The position numbers were made by a program, and so were the translations under genes. A stretch of DNA of 64,000 nt from Cadophora sp. MPI-SDFR-AT-0126 (lineage: Eukaryota; Ascomycota; Leotiomycetes; Helotiales; Ploettnerulaceae), in the NCBI GenBank assembly GCA_020747065.1, contig JAGMVK010000023.1, positions 310,001 through 374,000 on the forward strand, read 5' to 3'. Under the pieces are notes generated by a model. That model was not told the DNA's origin, searched no databases, and saw only the letters and a program-made list of their open reading frames with translations. Shown piece after piece: positions 14,880-25,314 of the stretch (positions are counted from its first letter, which is position 1; every line of letters begins with the position of its first letter).

Positions 14880-16291
14880 ATGGTCGCCTTTGCTTTTGTT
14901 CATTATGATCCAAAACCATCGAAAAGTAACATTCGGAAACCCTCCTCCAAACCTAGCAAGAACTCGGCGATCGACTCGAGCAGCGTACTGGTTGAGGCGC
15001 TCCCAGCATTAGAAGGAGCGGCAGGCAAGGATAACTGGTGTCAGAAGGATATTGGAGATAGCGTGGCCACGATCCAAGGTGCACAAATTTGTAGGGATGA
15101 TGTAGTAGGAACTCAAGGCATATGTTCAGATTGTCCCACTATGGTTACCACACTCATCTGACTATACAGCAGCCTTGATAGCAGAGAGGGATGGGTTCGA
15201 GAATGATATCGATTATGAATTTCCATCTTTAACACAGTTACTGTCTTCAAACAGCAAGCTCGAATCGGCGGAAGAGCGACCGGTCGTGAAGAGCACCGCA
15301 GGACAGGGTAACAGTCAAACTCTGGATGACAGTCTTCTCGGATCTCGTGGATCTCGAGCTGGTAGTACCCATGGTAAGCGAGCTGACTTCCTTGAGTGGA
15401 TTGCACACAATCTTTACTCACGGGATTACAGATGAACCATTTATACTACATAGCGATGGCGAGTCAGAAGATGACAACAATTTGGTTTCTGGACCTGCTC
15501 GTTGCATTGTGGAAGGTGGGCAACCAGGCTATGATACCTTCGATATGGAACACCCACCCATGCTTTCCATTCGTGCGACGTACGAACATGGAGATGGTAA
15601 TATCGGCATCGATAAAACTATATCTCATCAAACTATGAAACGACAGAGGTCCATCTCTCCTTCCTCCACCTCCACCTCCTCCTCACGTGGTTCTATCATG
15701 TCGCTGCTTCCTCGTAATGAAGATGAGGAAGGCAGCAGGGAACTTGTTAGCGAGGCCGGCGAGTCGGGGGACGACATCTGCTCCAAGCGGCGGAAGGTTT
15801 CCACTCCACAAGGCCGCAGGACAGTCTCCTGTAATGACCCATCGCAGCCATCTGGGACTCTGTCAGTGGGCGACGAGGATTGTGGAGAGGATGATGGGAC
15901 GCTTAGCAGTTCTCTCGACGCCAGACTTACCAGCTTTTCCAGAAGTCCCCCCGCCTCTGAAGTTACTTCTCGAACAGAACTTGACGTCTGCCCAATGGTA
16001 ACCGATGTCGACCAGGACTGGGACGTTCGTGAGATCATTGGTAAAGAGGACCTCGATGGTGTTACGTACTACCTGGTGGATTGGCACCCCACACTACTGC
16101 CTGGACACTCACTGGGGCATGCAAAGGAGTTGGTACAGAAGTTCGAGGCCCGCATTCGAGCACAACGCGGGGTTAACCACAAGCGAGGCGGACTAGGATC
16201 AAAGGCTAGGCAGAAAGCGAGTGTGGAAGCTCAAGTATCGAGTGGCCAGCAAGGGAAGAAACCTCGAGGGCGGCCGCGGAAGCAAACGTAA
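14880..16291 (+). CDS. chromodomain protein with AT-hook
   Basis: Probable nuclear chromatin protein. The last exon, 15432-16291, contains a chromo-like domain with WDVREIIGKEDLDGVTYYLV followed by DWHPTLLPGHSLG and a final acidic/aromatic helix (KELVQKFEARI). The protein ends in a canonical AT-hook (KKPRGRPRK). The middle is Ser- and acid-rich, with a basic KRRK cluster as a possible nuclear signal. The intron at 15374-15431 is clear. An earlier exon runs from the ATG at 14880 and joins at 15170 (or 15173), but the donor is uncertain: 15079, 15091 and 15124 all keep frame. The chromo fold usually binds methylated histone tails, and the AT-hook binds the minor groove of AT-rich DNA, apt for a gene beside AT-rich blocks. 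Total length is roughly 420 aa. The domain call is firm; the 5' end is not. Confidence 0.75.
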
Positions 16292-16378
16292 AGGAGAAGC
16301 GTTGTTTAGCACATCTTTGGCAACCAATTGTCTCAGTCCATATAATTTATTTAGTCATGGATAGTATACTCTTCCTTG

Positions 16379-16491
16379 GTTGCATACCCCACCCGCGTTG
16401 CACTTTCTACCCGCGTTTCCCACTCGACCTGGATTGTGTTACACGTTCTACCTTTGTTGCAAACTCTACCTGGATCGCATTTCTTACCCGA
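16379..16491. repeat. degenerate 18-bp tandem repeat
   Basis: Units at 16379, 16397, 16415, 16433, 16456 and 16474 begin GTTGCA-like and end CTACCCG- or CTACCTGG-like. Five units are 18 bp and one is 23 bp. The flanking sequence, 16292-16378 and 16492-16611, shows nothing else. Confidence 0.6.
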
Positions 16492-16611
16492 GGTTACATT
16501 CGTGAAGCATTTGACCGTATACGCACTATCGACATCAAGTGGGAGTATAAATTCATTAAACGGGCCCATTATCTATATGCTAACACTGCGCTGCCGTTGC
16601 ATTGTTTGCTA

Positions 16612-17331
16612 CTAAACCATTTTAATCTCCTTAAATCGCACTACACCACTTTCCCAACCATCCGAAAGCTGCTTTACCCAATAATCCTCCACATCTTGCC
16701 ATGTATCTCCCCATTCCTGCCAGGGTAATTGCGGTGTAGCTTCTGGCTCAGAAAACCTGACGTTGTCTAAATACTCAAACTCGTATAATAGATCAGACTG
16801 GTTTCTAACGATGAAGATGAGTTCTCTGAGATCTGACTCAATTTTCCCCCCAAGATCTCCACCAAGATTTTCCTCGAGAATAAGGTAAGGCTTCATGATA
16901 TACATAACTGCCGTCTCGATATCGTAGGATGGAGAAACTATAACGGCTAGAGACTGGATCTTTTGGGTATCAGGGAATACCTCAGCCAGTGCTTCGTATG
17001 GGGCGTCCCAAATACTGCAAGGTGTAGTAAGAAGAATAGTGTCGTGAGCGAAATCGATGTATATAGGTGGTAGGGATTTGTTCGGTCTTGAATTGTCGAG
17101 GGCAAACGCAGGCGTGAGAACAGAGCAGGCTACTTCTCGAGAAGTTTGGCAGGTGTGAAGGGCTGCTGGAGGATGAGCACCAGTGAAGCAGAAGGACCTA
17201 TCGCTACCATCGCTACCATCGCGGCGAGCTACCTGAATGATACGAGGTCCTGGTAGAGAATAGTGCCAGATCTTGCTTTGGACTTCAACGGGGAGGTTCG
17301 GAAAGCGGGTAAACGTAGGTTCTGATGCCAT
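16612..17331 (-). CDS. 2EXR domain protein
   Basis: Intronless 239-aa protein with the 2EXR signature at its N-terminus: FTRFPNLPVEVQSKIWHYSL followed by GPRIIQV, the usual F..FP.LP.E.R..IW..A.P.PR pattern. The family is very large in Leotiomycetes and Sordariomycetes and its function is unknown. The ATG at 17331 gives the standard spacing to the motif; an in-frame ATG at 17370 adds 13 residues. A GATGGTAGC-type double repeat encodes GSDGSD near residue 40. The gene looks intact, unlike its relatives at 17936 and 43983. Confidence 0.8.
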   Translation of the reverse strand: MASEPTFTRFPNLPVEVQSKIWHYSLPGPRIIQVARRDGSDGSDRSFCFTGAHPPAALHTCQTSREVACSVLTPAFALDNSRPNKSLPPIYIDFAHDTILLTTPCSIWDAPYEALAEVFPDTQKIQSLAVIVSPSYDIETAVMYIMKPYLILEENLGGDLGGKIESDLRELIFIVRNQSDLLYEFEYLDNVRFSEPEATPQLPWQEWGDTWQDVEDYWVKQLSDGWESGVVRFKEIKMV

Positions 17332-17935
17332 CGTGCCAGAGTAGAGTGCTACTGCTGTCGTCGGTCTCAATGTGCCTATTCGCGCTTTGGTTCCGTGATC
17401 TTTCGGGTAGTCAAGCTCACGAAGTTAGGCATATATACAAAATGAGCGTACAGCATTCATTTTATAAAATCACTATTGTGGCGAAGTCAAACGATCGCTG
17501 CCTGGCTCCCTCGCACGCTAGTCTATAAATCCTTGCTAGGACCCTTGGCGTATCGTATTCCTCCCCCTATTTTTTCCGGATAAACCCGGCACACACCTTG
17601 ATATCTACTCTAAATCTTCAAAGTTTGAAGTTATGTTCTTTCGTCTAAGATGTTTTAGTCTTGTTGTGAGAGGTTCCGGATAGGTTTAGACTTGATTAAG
17701 GATACCTTTTCGATGTTGGAGGAGGGAAGCAGTGACGGGGTCAAGTACTAGAGATTTAGCGAGGATGACCCATTCAGAGAGTACTATTAGCACAGCCCCC
17801 TTGATCCATAGGCATACCCACAATAAATACAACGTCTTCTGACCTTTTAGATTGACTCTCATTTACATCTCTGCTCATCATTTGTTTCGACGGTTTCCAC
17901 ACATCAAATATTATCCAGATCAGTGAAAAGACACG
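17332..17935. other. intergenic between two 2EXR loci
   Basis: No gene or repeat recognised. The last 120 bp before 17936 resemble a promoter and leader (pyrimidine-rich, then ACACG before the ATG). Confidence 0.4.
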
Positions 17936-18754
17936 ATGTCAAGTCCCCGACTATACCTAGACATCTCTAGCGCACCCAATACTCGACACCTTACGTCCTC
18001 CCAAAGCGATCTCCTGGTTTTCTACCCCTTTAAAAGACTTGCTACGGAAATCAGGCTGCAAATCTGGGCTGAAGCACTGCCACCACCTAGGATTCTTGAA
18101 TTCGAATTTCGGAACGACTGCGTTGGGGTTCTGGAGAGCTCACATTAACCCTCTGCTCTCCTTAGTGTTAATAAAGAGTCGCGAGCCCTCTTCCTGCAGT
18201 TATACCAGAAGGTCGACGTACTCGTTTTAGCCGCAAACGACGAATCTCAAAAGATAACGGCTAAAGCAGTTTGGCACTTCAACCCGAAGATCGACACGAT
18301 ATACATCAGCAGCATTCCGACACACCTAATATTAGCAAACTATTGCCTTGATCAAATGGCCACCGAAATTTCTTTTAGGGAACTACAATTCCTCGCGGTC
18401 GATTATTCTTACCTTTACTAGATTTTAACATTGCGTAATCTTGCGAGATTTCCAGCAATAAAAGAGATATACGCAATAATTGCCGATCCCTTATGGGATA
18501 AGAGGGAGGATTGGAACTAGATCAAAGTTGAAGGCAAGATCGAAATAATCAAGAAAGCGTTCCGATGGAATAAAGACGGAGAGTCACGGATTAAATACCG
18601 AGAATCGTCAATAATTGATGGGATCAAAAGGCATAAAGACCGCTTTTTACGTGAAGTTAATACCCAAGGATTATCGATAATATCGATTCCAGTAATCCGA
18701 GAGATGAATATCTTGCGTGGAGGAATGGGAATGCTAGGTATTGGAGATTGGTAG
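17936..18754 (+). pseudogene. decayed 2EXR gene
   Basis: The frame starts MSSPRLYLDISSAPNTRHLT, followed by the motif FYPFKRLATEIRLQIWAEAL and PPPRILEFEF, i.e. the 2EXR signature. After residue 70 a frameshift is needed to continue into VNKESRALFLQLYQKV and on to IREMNILRGGMGMLGIGDW just before 18754. The rest is interrupted by in-frame TAG codons near 18419 and 18518, the second where a TGG tryptophan is plausible. This suggests RIP or simple drift. A second, shorter relic of the same subfamily lies at 43983-44378 and shares the start and the REMN..GGMG end. Confidence 0.7.
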
Positions 18755-20040
18755 GAGGCTACTTGGTGGAAATGTTCTTATTTAAGAAATTCAAGCCATA
18801 TATTCAACGACTAACACCTAATGGAGAAACTGTATCTAAGTCTGACGCCTTCAACTTTCGATAGTATCCCAACCTACACAGTGAATGAATAGTATCATAA
18901 CAGTTGGCGATACATACATTAGAAAGCGACGCTAAAATAATATTAATAAGTGGACTTCAGACGGCAAGAGACCTCGCACCTTCCGAATTTCATTTAATGT
19001 GCTCTAAGAGGTGACCTCCAGAAAGTTCGATGCCTCTAGTGACTATCAGTTAGGATGCTTCAAGGTAAACTTCCCGTCCTCCTTAGAGGGAATGCTATTC
19101 TGCATCATTTCGATAGCGATAATCCCTAGAGAACGTGCGGCAATAGATTCTGTGGTCCTACATTCATTAAAGTAGGCTTAAGCATCTGTGATTAGATTAG
19201 ATTAGTGAAAATATTATGATCTCGGACAACGCACCTATCTTTACACATCCATCTGATGAGAATAATACACTGAAGCTATCGAGTTTATTATGAAACATAC
19301 CAACATCTAATCCACCCAATTCTCTTCACCTCAAAGTCGTTGGCTGACTGGGCAACCTACCGAAACCAACCATGTGCCTTCGGCGATTTTCCATCCGCAA
19401 GCCTTCTTGCTTCCGTCAACCACATATAGGAACATGGATTTATCATGATCTGATCGAATTCTCTAGATGCCCTTTGTATTTCTGGCACGGTGACCATATT
19501 TGTGAGACTCGGAAATGATATCTCGCTAGGAGAACCGCCAAACATCATAAATAGATGGTGCAAACAACGCAACTTTCCAATGCGATTCATTGAGTCATAG
19601 AGATGACGTCGTGATTAAAGCACCCTCTTGTGATTTAAAACCGCCTAGGAGCAGTTCCATACGAGCTGCAGACAACACCCAGCATGATAAAGCGGGCCGC
19701 TAGGCATAATTTGAACCTAGATAACAATTCGCCTATGAACACGTCTACATGCATTGGGCAGACCTGGTTAAGATCTTCTGGTGCGAAGAGGAATGGGCGA
19801 TGAAGAAGAGCCTTGCTACCAAATGGGAGTGTCGCTTTACCAGGTTAAGCCTTAACTTGATGTTGTGAAAGAAGTGTAGGCCTAGCGCCCTGTAGCGTGA
19901 GGGGAAGCCGATTTTGTCAGGCACTGTAATGTGTAATATTGATATCATGTGAGGTTGATGATGGTAAATTGCCATTTCAAAGTAGCTGAAAAGATTGGGA
20001 ATAAGCAAGAAACCGAAGACACGTGGATAAATCTCCAGTT
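18755..20040. other. no supported gene
   Basis: A minus-strand frame at 19357-19590 could encode 77 residues ending KSPKAHGWFR. It has an ATG but no recognised domain, and may be a fragment. Nothing else is apparent. Confidence 0.3.
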
Positions 20041-21075
20041 TCATTCGTCTCTTTGCCGTTTTCTGCTCCGGCCTTCCCCTTCCTCCTCCCTTGTCTCTGT
20101 CTTACGTTCAGCATACATCTCAATCGTGACTTCTCCCTGCGCCATACATCCACGTTCCACAGCATCCAACTGTTCCCGTAGATTGCTATTACTTTTATCT
20201 TGGCATGCAACCGTACGTTCCAATTCGAGTTCCTTCTTTTCTAGGGCACTGTGTTTGACTGCTAGAATTAGTATTATGAGAGTCTTCCAATGAATGGTGA
20301 AACCGACCTTTCAATTGATCATACTCAGATTCTAGAAACGCTATACGGGCTGTAATGCAGTTAGTTAAGTATACAGTCGGTTGAGATTATCGGAGAAGAA
20401 GTTACTCGCCTTTCATTTCGTGCGACTCTGCTTGTAGTTGCCAGCTGTGTTGTTGCAGTTGCTGGTTGTCACTTTGTAATTTCCAACTGTCGTATTCTAA
20501 CTGTCCCTTTTCTGATTGCAGTTTTTCTAAAACCTCTGAAAAGGACGAAAGAAGATTAGGAATAGCTATTAGCAGATGATAAGTAAACTCACGAATAGAA
20601 CCTCGAGTTATAAGTTGGTAAAAACGAGCCATCTCGATAGAAATAGTAATGTGGTTATCGGGTTGTCCTTCCTGTTCCACGAACTTCCCCGCAAAAAAAG
20701 GTGCTACCCATTCCTGGAGCTTATCATCGAAATCTAAAGATGTTGGTGAGTATATAGATGGGGGCAATTAGTGTAAGCTTACTTCGCAGTAGGGTGACTC
20801 GACTGTCCTCACCCTGGTAAGGGGCTCGTATTGACGCCTGATGTCATGGTCAGTCTGAAATCTCAAACCCGAAGTGAAATCTATATCATACCGGCTCAGG
20901 GGCAAGACTGGTGGCTACATCTGATGGGGTTGACTCTCTGGAACGACTATGCAGTCTATAAGAAGAAAGATTAGCCCTTATTGCAGAGGGGGACAATATA
21001 CATGATAATGACTTACACTTGGGTACCTTGAATATCGTCTCCCCCTTCCATCGTATTCTGGCATTGTGAACTCAT
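20041..21075 (-). CDS. seven-exon coiled-coil protein, unknown family
   Basis: Reconstructed 234-aa protein. Exons are 21075-21017, 20955-20892, 20837-20783, 20733-20593, 20535-20410, 20349-20308 and 20258-20041; all phases join. Five introns are GT..AG. The fifth (20409-20350) needs a GC donor (AAAG then GCGAGT), because the nearby GT breaks the frame. The N-terminus is disordered. A globular part (FDDKLQEWVAPFFAGKFVEQ to ARFYQLITRGSIR) follows, then a long Gln/Glu/Lys-rich coiled coil with imperfect repeats (SWKLQSDNQQLQQ, SWQLQAESHEM), and a basic tail ending RSRKRQRDE, a likely nuclear signal. The family is not recognised. A decayed homologue is at 45233-45460. Continuous reading across seven exons argues that the gene is real. 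Confidence 0.65.
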
Positions 21076-22339
21076 ACCGTGAATCAAAGGTGTCAGATGG
21101 TAGTGAATGAGAATGGAGGATAGTTGGCTGCTCTTCGTCCTTTTATACTTGAAGCCCCCTTGGCGACACGGGGTCTAGCCTGCCTCGCTATTGTAAACAA
21201 CCATTCTGCCGAGAGTTTTGGCCACAATTCCAAGCTGAAAACCCCTGCCTAGATACATAAAGAACGTCAGCGCCGAAGGAGCAAATAATATCCAACTCAG
21301 ATATTACAGGCTGCATCCAAGCCTTAGATTCCCGATGGCCCTTAGTTCTCAGAGAAGTTCTCCACACCTAGTGTCTGAGAACAACCACCGGTCCAATGAA
21401 TTTTGTGCTCTGCCCTTATCTGGAGAGGTGCTAATCTGTTAGGCAGGCGAATATTGATGTTGGTTAGATAGAAGACAGCTTGGGTGGTCACAGGGGCTTA
21501 TCCTCCAAATCCCTGGCAAGTTCGGGAACTCCGTAGCAAACGCACCACAGTGGACTACTGTACGTGCATGCAAGTGGATTACGACTTCTGAAGCCCTCAG
21601 CAGGTACGACTGTTGGCTGCAGAAAAAGAACCCGTCTCCACTATCATGCCAAATCGAACAGAGCACGGCGGTCTGCGTGGATCAGGCCTAAGCCAGGGAC
21701 AAGCTGAGACGCCGAGAAAACACTCTCCTAAGACCGTATATTACCCACCATTGGAAGCTCACTCTGTCAGGAGGTTCCTACCTCCCTGACAGGGATTTAT
21801 TTCCTAGCCGGACAAAAAGGGATCTCTAGCTACAATCTGTGAAGCGAAGGGCTCGAGCTCACCCCGATAGAGGCGCAGCAGCGAGCCTTGGAATGGTATT
21901 ACCAAGCTTCTCATACCGTTAGAGCCGTACACTTACCGCTGGTTGCAGATGATCATCAGTATGGTTCTTAACTGACTGAAACGGAATCGTGGCATGGCAA
22001 GATTGCACCTGCTACCCTCGAGTGGAGTTTGAATTTAGCACAACATCGTACCGAAATAGGATGTTGAGTCCGGACGGGGGAATTCCAGGACCAACTACCC
22101 ACCATCTCCATAATGCAGCTGAGATTTGAATGGGAGCTAGCGCTTGACATGTACGTTGCCGGTTGGCGTTGGTACGCGTCACTTTGCCTTTGCTGGCGCC
22201 ACAGTGCTTCTGCAGTTCAGTGAATCGCAGTTCTGTTGAAGGCACTGGGGACTTCTCCGAAGCTATGAGGCTGTCTTGATACGAGTTTGTAACAGATACG
22301 TCCTCTCACCGAAGGTATCGCTTCAAATACACGATCACG
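21076..22339. other. unassigned stretch
   Basis: Normal composition and several short conflicting frames (e.g. minus 21439-21666). No domain, repeat or RNA gene recognised. Confidence 0.4.
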
Positions 22340-22344
22340 TGATG

Positions 22345-22940
22345 CCCCTTTTCAGGAGTGCTGGCCTGCGGCACGCCCGAAGCCTTCGGACCTTCGTTTT
22401 TAAGAAGAAGTCTAGGTATGGAAGAAAGCAAAGATATAGAAGCCCATGTGATATACGAAACAGCTCAACACGTGATCATAACAAGTCCATCCGATTGCGT
22501 GGTCAGCTAACCCTCAAGAGATATAATACAAAAGAGTTAGGCAAGCTTGCACCATGAGTGTCACATAAGTATTTGACTTATCTCAAACAGAACGGGCGAC
22601 AGAAAAGTAGTCACACCACTAAACGTAAAAGCGAGCGGGATGAAGCGAAACAAGAGTGCTAGCCTACGGCACGCACGAAGCCTTCGTACTTTGGTACGTA
22701 AGAAGAGGTCTGGTATAGAACAAAACAAACATGTAGAAACCCACGTGACACCTGACACAGGTCTAGCACTAAGGAGATGGAGTGTATGCATGACATACGA
22801 AATAGATCTAGTACTCTTAGGGAAATACGCAGGCAGTGAACAGATAGAAGACCGGAAGCAGGCGATCAAACAAAGTACGTCAGATGGTGTGGTAAAGTAA
22901 TCGTTAAGAGATACAATACAAAGCTTGCACTGCAAGTGTC
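22345..22940. repeat. dispersed repeat A, two copies (Helitron 3' side)
   Basis: Marked by a GAGTGCTRGCCTRCGGC start, the palindrome CGAAGCCTTCG, AAGAAGAGGTCTGG and, further on, ACAGATAGAAGACCGGAA and GGTAAAGTAATCGTTAA. A short copy lies at about 22345-22450 and a long one at 22649-22940. Other copies are at 27440-27540, 31171-31440, 31911-32010, 32094-32200 and, RIP-mutated, 35770-35945. Confidence 0.75.
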
Positions 22941-22946
22941 ATCGGA

Positions 22947-23980
22947 CTACCTCCTTCTCTTTCGTGGAGTGATTGGGTCTCTCTTTTGGCTTGGCGATCC
23001 AGAAAGACCCGGTTGCAACTTCCACAGCTTTAGCAGTCTGAACGTCGGCCCGGATCTGTCTTTGAAACTGTAAACTCCAAACCAAACTTGAACCGCAACC
23101 TTGTCACCCGCCCCGAAAGCGGAAGCCGCCAACGTCGGTCCATCATTTTCGTCAGTTGTGGAAGTTCCGTCGAATCCATCAGGGAATGGGTCGCCGCTAT
23201 CGAAAGAGTCGGACAAGAGCTCTGACTCTGGGACCTTGATTCTCAATGGGCTCTTGATAATATATCCATCCCCACAACGGGCGAGCAGGTCCTTCAAGAC
23301 ATTCAATGTAGTATCTTCGACTAGCAATTGAATAGAGAATTCCGGCTTGTCTGGGCTAAAGTGATTCTCTGCCGTCTTGAGACTGAGAAAAGTACCAATC
23401 TCGCCTACAAGAATGATCCCAAACTTTGTATGTGGGTTGTCATCATTGTATTCTTCCTCGGGGTCGTTATATGAGAGCCATTTCATTGTGGAACCTTGGA
23501 TAAGGTCCCAGCTAAGTTGCGGGCGTAGTTCTGCAACGTTTTCCACAAATATCTCTTGGTCGCGAAAGTATTTTATGTTCGGCACTCGGCTAAAGATCGA
23601 TTGAGGAGGAGGGGTTCGCATTTGTTCCCTGAAGGACGAGGAAAGGTTGGGAGATGGGAGTGAGCTTGAAGAGCTACGGTCCAGCGTCTGGTTCGTAGTA
23701 GTGGGTGACTATACATCTCAGTGTAAGGGACCGAGCATATCTAGCAAGCACCTACCAAGTCTGCGTCGCCAGTCTCTTTCTCTAGGGATGCTTCGGGGTC
23801 ATCAGCATCCTCAGATGTCTCCCTAGCCCTCTTTCCTCGTCTGTCGCGTGTAACTATTGCCACCGTCAGAGGAAATAGCTTGACATCAGGTAAGCAAGGA
23901 GAAAAGTATCGTGAATATGGTAGAACTGGCTGTTTCTGAGAATCTGGAGGATTTAGAAGTAGAAAGCTTCTGTACGGCAC
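22947..23980 (-). CDS. Helitron-borne 328-aa protein, possible OB-fold
   Basis: Exons 23980-23756 and 23708-22947 join in phase across a 47-bp intron. The N-terminal third is Ser-rich and disordered. A globular region follows (FGIILVGEIGTFLSLKTAEN, IKYFRDQEIFV upstream), then an acidic loop and a strand-rich end (GDKVAVQVWFGVYSFKD, GPTFRLLKLWKLQPG), finishing in a basic TPRKRRR tail. The last part, a GDKVAVQVW strand followed by a G..F.L strand pair, recalls OB-fold single-stranded-DNA-binding proteins of the RPA type. This is only a structural guess. RPA-like genes are known passengers of Helitrons. The gene abuts repeat A, and a RIP-mutated fragment of its 3' end travels with a second Helitron piece at about 35990-36178, so it belongs to the mobile unit. 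Confidence 0.6.
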
Positions 23981-24177
23981 TATTGGAGGGGTAAAATGCC
24001 CTAATTAATAAGAAAAAACCACATGACGAACAGCCCAGGAACTCGCTTGTACATAGACTTATATAGACCTTCACGCCTCCTTGGATCCTCATGGATCCCC
24101 AGATCCCTAAAATACATCACATGACTCGCACACGTTCGCGACTCCTGTAATGCCCAGCAACGCTAAAGCAAAGGTCC

Positions 24178-24768
24178 TCAGGCGTTATACCATTCGTAAC
24201 ACAATGCTACACAGGCGAGAACAAAGCTCAAAGCTGCGATAACTAAGCCAGCAAGCCCTACTTGGTAGTTCCGATGACTGTCTTCTGCAACTCCTTTGGC
24301 TACCTGAAGGCTACTCCCGGCGATTCCATTTGCCTCCTTTGCCAGCTGCTCGGATCGGTCCCAGGGTGCAGTATACGTCTCATTGATTCTGCTAATAATT
24401 AGTGCTGCGAAAGTCTAGTCTGTGGGAGTTTTTGCCTACTTGAACAGAGTGCTATCGGCATAAATATGATAGGGTGTATTCAACCGTACAATTACCATCA
24501 GGTTGTTGAAGGGAAACGTGGAATTGAGGGATTGCTCTGGAATTACGATTATGGCACTGCCTGACCCGCATTGAGGATGAGGGTCAGCTTGGGCTACGAA
24601 CGCGGTGTCAGAGCGAAGATCGTTCAATGGCCGGACTGCGAGATAGCAGGTGTCGAAGCCAGTGTTGATTCCCGTAATAGTCCACTGCGCTGTGATAGAG
24701 CTGTTCGGCGTCAAAGTGGAGCCCGAGACAATGTCTGTATGAAACCCTTGAATTGCCGGAGCAGACAT
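24178..24768 (-). CDS. single-pass membrane protein, unknown
   Basis: Exons 24768-24440 and 24391-24178 join in phase (48-bp intron, acceptor ATTAG) to give 180 aa. The first 110 residues are Ser/Thr/Asn-rich and strand-forming with possible N-glycosylation sites (NSS, NST). A helical linker follows, then one hydrophobic segment near the C-terminus (VGLAGLVIAALSFVLACVAL) with a short CYEWYNA tail, as in a tail-anchored or type-I protein without an obvious signal peptide. The family is not recognised. It lies inside Helitron-like unit H1, in the same orientation as the other H1 genes, so it may be captured cargo. Confidence 0.55.
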
Positions 24769-25094
24769 GTCAAAGATCCGACGTGTTCAAGAGTTGAAAG
24801 GGCGATTAATGGTCGTAAATCCAAGTTAAGATTAGAAGGCAATATATCATCACAGTGGGAAGGGTCTGCTGATACTTCGATTTCTATTGTGGCTTGCATG
24901 GCGACTGCTGAAGTTTCAGTCCATCTGCAAGCCACACCAACAAAAAACTGGACCGTTTCAGCGAGCCAATCCCGGCTGGACATGGCGCCCTGTTTCTCTT
25001 CTTCAATAAGCAAAGTCCTCAACCCAATCTTTCTAATCCTGTCTATTTCTCTGGCAGTGGAAAGAAGACAAAGAAGATCCAATTCAAAGGACAA
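24711..25094 (-). CDS. doubtful 127-aa ORF
   Basis: Open frame from an ATG at 25094 that overlaps the start of the downstream membrane-protein gene by 58 bp. Its first half (LSTAREIDRIRKIGLRTLLI) could form a helix. No domain is recognised and no intron supports it. It could be a chance frame or a leftover of a captured gene. 25095-25314 shows nothing. Confidence 0.2.
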   Translation of the reverse strand: MSFELDLLCLLSTAREIDRIRKIGLRTLLIEEEKQGAMSSRDWLAETVQFFVGVACRWTETSAVAMQATIEIEVSADPSHCDDILPSNLNLDLRPLIALSTLEHVGSLTCLLRQFKGFIQTLSRAPL

Positions 25095-25314
25095 CGAGGA
25101 ACGGGGGAGAGCTAGAGTTTACGATCTCGATTCTTAGCGTCGCGGGTTCCATTATTTCGGCAGACGGGAGCGTTAATGCGTCGATCGGTCTAGTGTTGCC
25201 GGGAATGGTAGGGGCTTCCACACCACCATGGTGGGGCGGGGAAACTGATCCATAAGCCTAATGCGCGCCACATTGTGCTTCTCACTTCTCGCTTCAACCA
25301 CAGTACCACTGGTA

